A program made the position numbers and the translations under genes. This document shows positions 1 through 7,667 of a stretch of DNA of 7,907 nt, piece after piece; position 1 is the stretch's first letter, and every line of letters begins with the position of its first letter. This DNA is from Desulfocapsa sp. (GTDB lineage Bacteria > Desulfobacterota > Desulfobulbia > Desulfobulbales > Desulfocapsaceae): assembly GCA_029934815.1 (NCBI GenBank), contig JAOZLM010000095.1:1-7907 (forward strand). Reading direction: 5' to 3'. The notes under the pieces were generated by a model. The model had not been told where the DNA came from, ran no database searches, and saw only the letters and a program-made list of their open reading frames with translations.

Positions 1-3000
1 CCATACCGAAACACCCTGCGTCCAAGCCGTATGCGTTCCTGGGATTCCTGGTTTCTGGACAAACCTGGTCTCGGCGGAGAAGTTGCATCCCTTGCAGGTT
101 TCTTAGGGATAAGCCTTGCTAGCACTGGTGATGCTCGAGCATTATGGGGAACGCCGTGGGATACGCCTGCTAATGTTAATATGGAGAATATTGAGAATCA
201 GGCACTACTTGTTTCTGACATGGTGCGTGCCATGGCTGGAAAGGCAAAACTGCACTCCGGCAAACTCCCGCGAAATGGTTTTGCAACAGTCACAGGACGT
301 GCGAGTTTACTCTTACAGGGGGAACTTTTCGCAAACTACCCTGCCGCCGGAACAGTTCTTCTGGCTTATCAAGGTCAGCAAAAACACTACGCCATGGTGG
401 ATTCAATTGGCAGGTTTCAGGTTAAAGGGGTGGCTGACAAAAAGCATGTACTGGATAAACTGATACTCGAGGGATACCGCTTCGATAAAGAAACCGGAAA
501 AGTTATCTGGGCCATCGACAAAAAACAGACCGGCAAGAAAAACTATCGGGTAAAAATCCGTAAACGTCATACCAAAACCGATCTCACCCTCTTCTCCTGT
601 GAAGAAACCACCATTTTCGGTCTCCTTGAACCTCGAAACTTTAACTACCTGACCAAAATCAACCTGTTGGACGGTCGGAGGGACGCACCGCCGCAACATT
701 ACTGGTACAGCAGAATTGATACCCGTAACTCCACCATGGCCTCCATTTATACAGAACCCGGAACATGGCTAAAGGCGACTCTTTCAGATAATGTCCTGAC
801 CCGAAAGATGATCCTCACTAACGCAACTGCTGAAAACACCATGGGATATGGCTATCCGGTTGATCAGTATAATGCCATTCATAATACAACATACCGGGCA
901 GCAAAAGATATCTGGACACTGCTCTCTCCCCGTATCGCCAATCTCGAAAAACACGGCATTTACGACGATAAAATATCAAACCTTGAGGAACGTGGGCTAA
1001 CAGCTCTCTTACAAGCCAAAAATGCATTCACAGCACGGGATTACGCGACATTCAGCAAAACAGCTTCCGAGGCAATGGCTCTTGCTAACCGTGTTTATAT
1101 GCAGGTTGAGAAAACACAAAAAGATGTTCTTTTTGGAGTCCTCTTCTACATTGCCCTTTTTGTCCCTTTCGCCTTCTGCATGGAACGCTTTCTATTTAAC
1201 TACGCCAATATCTATAAACGAATCATCGCCTTTATGGTGATTCTGCTCATCCTTATTACTATCATCCGGCAGGTACACCCCGCTTTTCAATTGGCTTATA
1301 GCCCCACGGTCGTCATTCTCGCCTTTTTTATTCTTGGACTATCTCTAATGGTGAGCCTGATTATTTTCTTCCGGTTTGAAGAGGAGATGATCCTCCTTCA
1401 GCGGCGGGCCAGCCACAAAAGGCCATCTGAAATCAGCCACTGGAAGGCTTTTACTGCTGCTTTTTTTCTTGGTGTTTCCAATCTCAGACGTCGCAGGATT
1501 CGTACAGTTCTTACTTGTCTGACTCTAATCATCCTCACCTTCACCATTATGAGTTTTACCACGGTAAAATCCGGTGAACGACAGAGCAGACTCTTTTTTC
1601 AGGAAGAAGCTCCCTACCAGGGATTACTTTTAAAACAGGTGGACTGGCGCAGTATGCCCGTTGAGGCAGTGGATTCACTGGTTGACGGATTTGATAACAC
1701 AGAAGGAATCGCTCCTCGAATCTGGCTCGAAGCCCGTGATGCAACCCAGGCAGTTCAGGTTCCTCTCAGAAATGGAAATAATAAAGCAACACTCCAGGGA
1801 TTAATCGGACTCTCCCCGTCAGAAGCAGACGTAACCGGCCTTGATAAGCTGATGAGCAGTGGTCGCTGGTTCACAAAAGATGATCGTTTAGCCATTATCC
1901 TTGATGAAGATATGGCCAAAATCCTGAAAGTAAAAACTGATGGCAGCGAGACAATCACCGTCTGGGGATATGACTTCACTGTAATTGGAAGTTTTGAAGG
2001 GCATAAAATAGACAATGCTCTTGATCTTGACGGAGAACCTCTGACACCGGTCACATTCCCTCAGGAATCCGGATCAGAAATAACAGAAGTGGAACAGGAA
2101 GCCATGGAATCCGGAGATGATATTCGCTCCTTCCAGAGCAGATACCACCATATCCCAGCATCACAAATTGCAATTATCCCGGCTTCTACCCTGCTCACTC
2201 TTGGCGGCAAACTTAAAAACCTTGCTGTACGCCCGGAAGGCAGTATCAGTAAAACTGCTGAAACCCTGGTTGACCGTTTCTCCATGGCAATATTTGCCGG
2301 TGAAACCGATGGCGTCTGGCTCTATAACCAGAGCGATTCCATCCAATACAGCGGTGTACCAAATATTGTGATTCCTTTACTTATTTCTATCTTTATAGTT
2401 TTAAACACCATGATCAGTTCCGTCTATGAGCGGAAAAATGAAATTGCAATCTACACGTCTGTTGGTCTTGCGCCCTCTCATGTGTCATTTCTTTTTATTG
2501 CAGAAGCTTTGGCGCTGGCCATTATTTCGGTTGTTCTTGGCTACCTGCTTGCTCAGGTTTCCGCCTCTTTGTTTGCCGATACAGCGCTATGGGCAGGGCT
2601 TACCGTCAACTATTCCTCCATGGCCGGTGTTGCTGCCATGGTTCTGGTTATTGGTGTGGTTCTGCTATCAGTTATTTATCCATCACGGGTGGCCGCAAAA
2701 ATTGCCATCCCTGATGTGAATGCAAATTTCAGCATGCCAAAAGCCAAAGATAATAAAATCACCGTTACCCTTCCATTTTTTGTAAAATATAATGAACATG
2801 ACTCTTTGGGCGGGTTTATCTTCAACTATTTCAAATCCCATCAGGATGTTTCCCACGGACTTTTCTCAACAGGACCGGTGGATCTGGTTTTCAGTTGTTG
2901 CAACATAGAAGAAATGCAGCAGCTGATAAAAAACCACGAAAAACCACACGAAATGCACTGCACCTATATCCGCTCAAAGGTATGGCTCGCCCCGTTTGAC

Positions 3001-3270
3001 TTTGGTATTATGCAATGGGTGGATATCCGTTTCTGCCCTGTTGAAGGAGATTCTAAATACCTTGAAATCAAAGCCACCATGGAACGACGCTCAGGTGAAG
3101 AACAACTCTGGCAGCGAATCAACACCTCTTTTCTCCATGATCTTCGGAAACAACTACTGGTTTGGCGCTCCATTGATGATGAAAGTCATCTCTATTTTTC
3201 AAAAGAGTTTCGAAAAATTACCGCCAAAAGTCAGGCCACGGACAGTTTAGGAGCAGCTACCCATGACTGA
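1..3270 (+). CDS. Giant FtsX/MacB-type ABC transporter permease with M28-peptidase-like N-terminal tail (5' partial)
   Basis: The frame is open from base 1, so the ATG at 31 is probably internal and the true start lies upstream. Residues are numbered from that ATG. Residues 1-70 resemble the end of an M28 peptidase domain (GTPWDTPANVN at 40-50). About 83-175 look like a beta-sandwich, carboxypeptidase-regulatory-like domain, followed by more soluble sequence to about 360. Membrane segments lie near 366-384, 397-415, 424-450, 491-510, 775-795, 828-848 and 866-887. The 510-770 stretch fits a MacB-type extracytoplasmic domain. ERKNEI at 800-805 is the usual FtsX cytoplasmic coupling loop, and YPSRVAA at 883-889 is the usual end of the FtsX core. 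This topology puts the N-terminal domains outside the cytoplasm and residues 900-1079 inside. That C-terminal part carries WLAPFDFG (985-992) and LLVWR (1042-1046), which I recall from planctomycete-like FtsX homologues. A LolD/MacB-type ATPase is expected nearby but is not in the window. The FtsX assignment is firm; the substrate is unknown. Confidence 0.88.
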   Translation, partial: PYRNTLRPSRMRSWDSWFLDKPGLGGEVASLAGFLGISLASTGDARALWGTPWDTPANVNMENIENQALLVSDMVRAMAGKAKLHSGKLPRNGFATVTGRASLLLQGELFANYPAAGTVLLAYQGQQKHYAMVDSIGRFQVKGVADKKHVLDKLILEGYRFDKETGKVIWAIDKKQTGKKNYRVKIRKRHTKTDLTLFSCEETTIFGLLEPRNFNYLTKINLLDGRRDAPPQHYWYSRIDTRNSTMASIYTEPGTWLKATLSDNVLTRKMILTNATAENTMGYGYPVDQYNAIHNTTYRAAKDIWTLLSPRIANLEKHGIYDDKISNLEERGLTALLQAKNAFTARDYATFSKTASEAMALANRVYMQVEKTQKDVLFGVLFYIALFVPFAFCMERFLFNYANIYKRIIAFMVILLILITIIRQVHPAFQLAYSPTVVILAFFILGLSLMVSLIIFFRFEEEMILLQRRASHKRPSEISHWKAFTAAFFLGVSNLRRRRIRTVLTCLTLIILTFTIMSFTTVKSGERQSRLFFQEEAPYQGLLLKQVDWRSMPVEAVDSLVDGFDNTEGIAPRIWLEARDATQAVQVPLRNGNNKATLQGLIGLSPSEADVTGLDKLMSSGRWFTKDDRLAIILDEDMAKILKVKTDGSETITVWGYDFTVIGSFEGHKIDNALDLDGEPLTPVTFPQESGSEITEVEQEAMESGDDIRSFQSRYHHIPASQIAIIPASTLLTLGGKLKNLAVRPEGSISKTAETLVDRFSMAIFAGETDGVWLYNQSDSIQYSGVPNIVIPLLISIFIVLNTMISSVYERKNEIAIYTSVGLAPSHVSFLFIAEALALAIISVVLGYLLAQVSASLFADTALWAGLTVNYSSMAGVAAMVLVIGVVLLSVIYPSRVAAKIAIPDVNANFSMPKAKDNKITVTLPFFVKYNEHDSLGGFIFNYFKSHQDVSHGLFSTGPVDLVFSCCNIEEMQQLIKNHEKPHEMHCTYIRSKVWLAPFDFGIMQWVDIRFCPVEGDSKYLEIKATMERRSGEEQLWQRINTSFLHDLRKQLLVWRSIDDESHLYFSKEFRKITAKSQATDSLGAATHD
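3249..3253 (+). promoter_or_regulatory. Shine-Dalgarno site for the second gene
   Basis: AGGAG lies 9 bases before the ATG at 3263, inside the last codons of the permease gene. It supports that start and, with the 8-bp overlap of stop and start (ATGACTGA), points to translational coupling of the two genes. Confidence 0.75.
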
Positions 3271-5260
3271 GCAAAAGAACGAAACGATGGTTATTCGTCT
3301 GCGGGCTATCATCACCGGTTTGTTGCTGGCTGTTGGCATCTGTCTGCTTACCCCTTTCAACAATATATACCAGCAGGCAACTCCACTTGGTGGCGGTCAT
3401 TTTCCACTGGCACCGTTCTTTATCTTTATTCTGCTTGTAATCCTTACTGCGCTTTCTGCAAAACTGTTTCGTTTAAAAAACCTTCTGTTTTCTGGTGGCG
3501 AACTGCTTATCATCTGGATAGAAATGGTTATAGGTTCCGGAATCGCCTACACAGGTCTTGCCAGAACCCTGCTCTTAAATCTTACAACTCCCATTCACTA
3601 CGCAACAGTTTCCAACCAGTGGCAGGAAAGTCTGTTGAGTGTTTTGCCTTCGTCCATTGTCCCTACCAGTAAAGAAGCAATAGAAATGCTTTATACCGGC
3701 TTGCCTGGCGGCAGAGAAATGGGCTGGCTGGAAGTTATACAAAATATCCCCTGGCAGGCATGGCTGAGTCCTCTATTGCTCTGGGGAACGTTTATTCTGC
3801 TAGCTTACGGATTTATGCTGTTTATTATTAATGTGTTTTCACGGCAATGGATTCATAACGAACGAATCAATTTCCCTCTCTTAAAAGTCCCTGAAATGCT
3901 GGCAGGCGCACTCGATGAAAGAAAAGTGGGTTCATTCTTTAGCAACCGCTTTCTGCTAATGGGACTACTGATTCCTGTTTCTTTACATCTGCTCAATGGC
4001 TTTAACTTTTACTATCCTTCAGTACCTCAACTGTCCACTCTTATACTGGCCGGACCTTATTTTCCTGATTACGGGCTTTTTTCAGGTTTTCATAAATTAA
4101 AAATATATCTTTATCCGGCCTTTATTGGCTTTGCATTTCTCACATCCAGACAAATATCATTTAGCTTCTGGTTCTTTTTTATCCTTGGCGGCCTGCTCTT
4201 TGGACTGCTTGGAATGATGGGATATTCAATCCCCGCATCAGAACTTGGCATCACATTCGGCCCGACACTGGCCAAACCGGAAGAAACACAGATGATTGGT
4301 GCTTATGGTGTTTTCTTTGTGTTTCTTCTCTGGCTGGCAAGAGCACATCTGTTACAGGTCACCAAAGAGTCATTCTTCTTATCAAAAGCACGCAAAGCAC
4401 GAACCGAATGGTTTGATGTACGGGTATCATTTTGGGGATCTATCTTCTGTTTTGCCGGACTTATTTACTGGTCTGTTGCACTTGGAATGGCGCTCAGCAG
4501 TGCACTGCTCTTTTTCAGCGCTGCGTTTATGATTATGCTGGTGGCAGCAAGAATTATTTGCCAGGGTGGACTAGCCTATTTCACTCTTACCGCAGCTCCA
4601 ATGGATGGTTTAATGTCCATGGGCGGCACAAAACTTTTTGCCGGAATAAATGGTCTGCTGCCCGCCATGGCACAAAAAGCAATCTTTGTGGATTTACGAG
4701 AATCGCTTATGCCATCCCTGCTCCATGGCAGGAAACTAAGCCATGGAAAAATTCCGGGATTGCTTATTTTTTCAGGACTTTTTTTTACAATCATTGCAAG
4801 CCTTGTGGCCTCAATTCTGGCCATCATGGCGCTCTACTATCGTTACGGAACACGAGAGCTGCAGATAGAGTGGGCAAGCAGAACAACACTAACCGTCTTT
4901 GAAAATGTGCACCGCTTAATGACAGCACCGGTGGAACCCGGTGGCTGGATCACATTTTTTGCTATTGCCGGTGCCATAATCATGTTGATTCTGGTTATCT
5001 GCTATCATCGTTTTTACTGGTGGCCAATCCATCCTCTTGGGTATCTCACAGCATATAGCTCTGCCATGCGGATTTTGTGGGTTAGCTTTTTTATTGGCTG
5101 GGCGTGTAATGCTTTGTGTATGCGTTATGGTGGAGTATCTTTATTTAAAAAAGTTCAGTTCTTTTTTATTGGGCTGATTATTGGTGATTTTTTGATGGGT
5201 GGCGGATGGGCCATTGTGGGGTTGTTTACTGATTCGGGTTATCAGGTATTGCCTAACTAA
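3263..5260 (+). CDS. DUF6785/DUF6784-type polytopic membrane protein, putative transporter
   Basis: This 665-residue, strongly hydrophobic protein has about 14 predicted membrane segments, for example near 13-30, 48-68, 78-100, 168-192, 229-247, 282-320, 346-362, 388-430, 497-524, 562-581, 602-620 and 630-655. Features I recall from the DUF6785/DUF6784 family are an early TPLGGGHFPLAP stretch (40-51), RINFPLLKVPE (201-211), SLLHGRKLSHGKIPG (485-499), YWWPIHPLGYL (585-595) and a final RYGG plus FFFIGLIIGDF (621-643). Relatives in planctomycete-like genomes are often labelled peptide transporters, but I know of no demonstrated function. The start at 3263 has a good ribosome site and overlaps the permease stop by 8 bp, so it is very likely co-translated with that gene. 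No signal peptide is evident beyond the first membrane helix. Family call fairly sure; transport role inferred. Confidence 0.8.
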   Translation: MTEQKNETMVIRLRAIITGLLLAVGICLLTPFNNIYQQATPLGGGHFPLAPFFIFILLVILTALSAKLFRLKNLLFSGGELLIIWIEMVIGSGIAYTGLARTLLLNLTTPIHYATVSNQWQESLLSVLPSSIVPTSKEAIEMLYTGLPGGREMGWLEVIQNIPWQAWLSPLLLWGTFILLAYGFMLFIINVFSRQWIHNERINFPLLKVPEMLAGALDERKVGSFFSNRFLLMGLLIPVSLHLLNGFNFYYPSVPQLSTLILAGPYFPDYGLFSGFHKLKIYLYPAFIGFAFLTSRQISFSFWFFFILGGLLFGLLGMMGYSIPASELGITFGPTLAKPEETQMIGAYGVFFVFLLWLARAHLLQVTKESFFLSKARKARTEWFDVRVSFWGSIFCFAGLIYWSVALGMALSSALLFFSAAFMIMLVAARIICQGGLAYFTLTAAPMDGLMSMGGTKLFAGINGLLPAMAQKAIFVDLRESLMPSLLHGRKLSHGKIPGLLIFSGLFFTIIASLVASILAIMALYYRYGTRELQIEWASRTTLTVFENVHRLMTAPVEPGGWITFFAIAGAIIMLILVICYHRFYWWPIHPLGYLTAYSSAMRILWVSFFIGWACNALCMRYGGVSLFKKVQFFFIGLIIGDFLMGGGWAIVGLFTDSGYQVLPN

Positions 5261-5275
5261 TAACAAATGAAAAGA

Positions 5276-5315
5276 GAACCGCAGAATATCGAACAAGGAA
5301 TGTCGAACCGCAGAA
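5276..5315 (+). repeat. Short direct repeat GAACCGCAGAA (two copies)
   Basis: The 11-mer GAACCGCAGAA occurs at 5276-5286 and again at 5305-5315, 29 bases apart, overlapping the left arm and centre of the palindromic element. It suggests the element is built of repeated modules. Confidence 0.75.
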
Positions 5316-5364
5316 GGAAAAGCCCTTCGACATTCAACATTCCTTGTTCGACATTCGATATTCT
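5283..5364. repeat. Imperfect palindromic intergenic repeat, hairpin-forming
   Basis: The left part at 5283-5292 (AGAATATCGA) is the exact reverse complement of 5355-5364. Next, 5289-5303 (TCGAACAAGGAATGT) matches the reverse complement of 5337-5351, and 5301-5307 (TGTCGAA) pairs with 5326-5332. The arms are slightly out of register, leaving a bulge of about 7 bases near 5348-5354. The A/T-rich TCGAACAAGG / CCTTGTTCGA words resemble a dispersed intergenic repeat I have seen in environmental bacterial genomes, including PVC members; this cannot be checked here. It lies between two co-directional genes and would form a long stem in the operon transcript. There is no T-run after the stem typical of an intrinsic terminator, so an mRNA processing or stability element, or a mobile REP-like unit, is more likely. 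Confidence 0.85.
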
Positions 5365-5375
5365 CTCTTAAACTT

Positions 5376-7334
5376 ATGTACGACGACAAAGAACTAAAAG
5401 AATATAGAGATCTATTAAAGCCACCAGATCATTTCGAAGAAGGATTCGACTGGAAAACCATAATCGGCGCGGTCTTTATCGGTTTCCTGATGATGCCCGG
5501 TTCCATGTATCTCCAATTAGTTATTGGCCAGGGGATTGGCCCCGCCGCACGCTGGGTTACGATCATCCTCTTTGCAGAAGTCGCAAAACGTGCACATTCA
5601 GAACTCAAACAACAAGAGATTTTCCTCCTCTACTATATGGCCGGAGCGGCTCTGGCATCGCCATTTTCCGGTCTCCTCTGGAATCAATACCTGGTGCAAT
5701 CAGATGCCGCACGAATGCTGGGGCTAACAGAATATATTCCAACCTGGGTGGCCCCTGCGGCCGACTCCTTATCCATGGTGGAACGAACATTCCTCCACAG
5801 AGACTGGCTAATTCCCATACTGCTGCTGGTTGGATCGCAGATTATTCAACGAATAGATCATTTCGGTCTGGGCTACGCTCTCTACCGCATAACCTCAGAT
5901 GTTGAAAAGCTTCCTTTCCCCATGGCTCCCGTTGGCGCATTGGGTACCATGGCACTGGCTGAATCCACTGAAGAAAAAAAGAAGAGCTGGAAATGGCGTG
6001 TATTTTCAATTGGTGGGGTAATTGGTCTTGTTTTTGGGGCTTTTTACGTTCTGCTACCCATTGCATCAGGACTTATATTTAATGAACCAATCCGTCTTAT
6101 TCCCATCCCCTGGATTGAACTCACCCAGCATACAGAAGATATTCTACCTGCTGTAGCCACAGGCATCCAACTAGATCTGGGTCTTGTTTTTATCGGAATG
6201 GTACTTCCATTCTGGGCAGTAATCGGCGGACTGATCGGCCTCATTATCACCATCATTCTTAACCCCATTCTCTATGCCCATGGCGTACTCGAACGATGGC
6301 ATCCGGGAATGGCAACAGTTGATACCGTTTTTGCCAATAACTTTGATTTTTATATGAGTTTTGGTATCGGCCTTGGTCTTGCTATTGGTGTCATCGGTGT
6401 CTGGTCAGTAGTACGATCTTACCGAAGCACCAAAAATGATATGGGAACCCTGCATGATCTCTTTCATCCACCCGAAGGAAGAGGAGATTTTAATTTCTGG
6501 ATCTCCATTGCAATCTATGTATGTTCAACCCTTGCCTACGTGGCACTTTGTGTTGTCCTGGTTCCCAATTTTCCATGGATTTTTTTCCTCGGTTACGGTT
6601 TTATCTACACACCGATTATTTCGTACATCACTGCCAGAATGGAAGGAATTGCCGGCCAATTTGTCAGTCTTCCGTTAGTACGGGAAGCAAGTTTTATTGC
6701 CGGTGCCAAGTTTTTTGGCTACCAGGGAATTGAGATCTGGTACGCACCGATTCCAATACACAATTACGGTGAAGCCACCGTACAATTCAGGCAAATCGAA
6801 CTCACCGGAACATCCATACGAGGGATCATCAAAGCAGAAATTGTGGTCTTTCCCATCGTCATGGTGGCAAGCCTGCTCTTTTCACAATTTATCTGGCGTC
6901 TTGCTCCCATCCCATCCAGCCACTATCCCTACGCTCAGGAGTTATGGCATTTACAGGCCTTAAATACCCTGCTAATGCAGACATCGACTCTTGAAGGCAA
7001 TTCCATGTTCTACCAGGCGCTTAATAGTACAACCGTATTCTCAGGCCTTGGATTTGGACTGGTTATGTATTTTGTACTCAGCCTCTTTGGACTGCCGATC
7101 TTACTCATCTATGGAGTTGTCCGAGGTCTTGGGCAATCAACACCGCATGGGCTGATTCTGGAGGTACTGGGTGCATTCTTAGGCCGATATTACTTCATGA
7201 AAAAATATGGACCAATGTGGAGGCAATATGCGCCTGTTTTACTGGCTGGATTTTCCTGCGGAATGGGACTTACGGGGATGTTTGCCATGGGTCTGGCACT
7301 TATTATGAAATCTCTTGGACATCTTGCCTATTGA
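5376..7334 (+). CDS. OPT-like polytopic membrane protein, putative peptide transporter family
   Basis: This 652-residue protein has a short hydrophilic, acidic N-terminus (1-26), then about 14 predicted membrane segments, for example near 28-50, 58-70, 82-100, 144-158, 209-232, 267-298, 326-347, 373-396, 399-418, 486-506, 556-580, 590-605 and 618-646. The first segment region (WKTIIGAVFIGFLMMPGSMY, 26-45), KLPFPMAPVGALG (178-190) and the ITARMEGIAGQ stretch (418-428) are reminiscent of oligopeptide transporter (OPT) superfamily proteins; the match is remote and from memory. Length and layout parallel the preceding gene, and the C-termini can be aligned loosely (YGPMWRQYAPVLLAGFSCGM, 611-630, against the RYGG...FFFIGLIIGD region there). 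The ATG at 5376 is the first start in a frame open from 5271. It has no recognisable Shine-Dalgarno site and sits 11 bases after the palindromic repeat. Probably in one operon with the two genes before it. Substrate unknown. Confidence 0.72.
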   Translation: MYDDKELKEYRDLLKPPDHFEEGFDWKTIIGAVFIGFLMMPGSMYLQLVIGQGIGPAARWVTIILFAEVAKRAHSELKQQEIFLLYYMAGAALASPFSGLLWNQYLVQSDAARMLGLTEYIPTWVAPAADSLSMVERTFLHRDWLIPILLLVGSQIIQRIDHFGLGYALYRITSDVEKLPFPMAPVGALGTMALAESTEEKKKSWKWRVFSIGGVIGLVFGAFYVLLPIASGLIFNEPIRLIPIPWIELTQHTEDILPAVATGIQLDLGLVFIGMVLPFWAVIGGLIGLIITIILNPILYAHGVLERWHPGMATVDTVFANNFDFYMSFGIGLGLAIGVIGVWSVVRSYRSTKNDMGTLHDLFHPPEGRGDFNFWISIAIYVCSTLAYVALCVVLVPNFPWIFFLGYGFIYTPIISYITARMEGIAGQFVSLPLVREASFIAGAKFFGYQGIEIWYAPIPIHNYGEATVQFRQIELTGTSIRGIIKAEIVVFPIVMVASLLFSQFIWRLAPIPSSHYPYAQELWHLQALNTLLMQTSTLEGNSMFYQALNSTTVFSGLGFGLVMYFVLSLFGLPILLIYGVVRGLGQSTPHGLILEVLGAFLGRYYFMKKYGPMWRQYAPVLLAGFSCGMGLTGMFAMGLALIMKSLGHLAY

Positions 7335-7340
7335 ATTACA

Positions 7341-7362
7341 GGTATAACACTGCCTCTATACC
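7341..7362. terminator. Weak inverted repeat at convergent gene ends
   Basis: GGTATA (7341-7346) and TATACC (7357-7362) form a 6-bp stem with a 10-base loop in the 21-bp gap between the operon stop and the toxin stop, reaching slightly into the toxin gene. Its position suits a bidirectional terminator, but the stem is short and A/T-rich and lacks a T-run, so the call is tentative. Confidence 0.2.
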
Positions 7363-7667
7363 CCATACGTTTTGTCGTGAGGGCCAAGTAAAATGAATCG
7401 AAGCGTCTGATTGTCCAGCTTATTACAATCTGCACAATCAACAACACTATCATCTCCTTTCTTGCGGCAGCTTTCACAGTACAGATAAATAATAATAAAA
7501 TTCCGTTTTACAGGACACAAATAGAAACCCTGCCAATTTCCTTTTAACGGTTCTCCAAAGGCAATTGGATCCTGAATGACCAGGTCCACTTTCTTTTTTA
7601 CAGCCTTCTTAATGGAAGCATGTTTCCCCAAAGCCTTGAGAAAAGCTTTTTCAAAGAGAACCTCCAT
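7356..7667 (-). CDS. RelE/YafQ-like type II toxin with CxxC cysteine-cluster insertion
   Basis: This 103-residue basic protein has the RelE/ParE-fold pattern: an N-terminal helical hairpin rich in lysine (6-31), then DPIAFGEPLKGNWQGFY (33-49) at the usual dP..g.pLkg..G turn, a beta strand RNFIIIYLY (55-63), and a C-terminal strand ending in GPHDKTY (95-101). His97 and Tyr101 lie where YafQ/YoeB-type mRNA interferases have catalytic residues. Between the last two strands sits an insertion with C64, C67, C78 and C81 (CxxC-x10-CxxC), compatible with a zinc-binding loop. The expected role is ribosome-dependent mRNA cleavage neutralised by the upstream antitoxin; this is inferred from the fold. 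The start at 7667 overlaps the antitoxin end by 17 bp. A weak GAGG at 7683-7680 is 12 bases upstream, so translation probably relies on coupling. Toxin class is secure; the exact subfamily is less so. Confidence 0.85.
   Translation of the reverse strand: MEVLFEKAFLKALGKHASIKKAVKKKVDLVIQDPIAFGEPLKGNWQGFYLCPVKRNFIIIYLYCESCRKKGDDSVVDCADCNKLDNQTLRFILLGPHDKTYGV

Noticed and set aside
31..33. ATG at 31 as the true start of the FtsX permease gene
   Set aside because: The frame is open upstream to base 1 and this ATG falls inside what looks like a peptidase-like domain; no Shine-Dalgarno site precedes it.
4432..4902. Plus-strand open frame of 156 codons inside the second gene
   Set aside because: It lies entirely within the well-supported membrane protein gene in another frame, shows no domain pattern and has no ribosome site that I can see.
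5276..5364. Possible CRISPR fragment from the repeated GAACCGCAGAA and TCGAAC words
   Set aside because: Only two copies of the 11-mer, with the spacer itself part of a palindrome; no regular array and no cas genes.
5283..5370. Palindrome as an intrinsic terminator after the second gene
   Set aside because: The stem is long and imperfect, not G/C-rich, and is followed by CTCTCTTAAA rather than a T-run; the next gene starts 11 bases later on the same strand.
5141..5389. Minus-strand open frame of 82 codons spanning the intergenic palindrome
   Set aside because: Most of it is the translated palindromic repeat plus the reverse of the second gene's end; such repeat-derived frames are common false gene calls.
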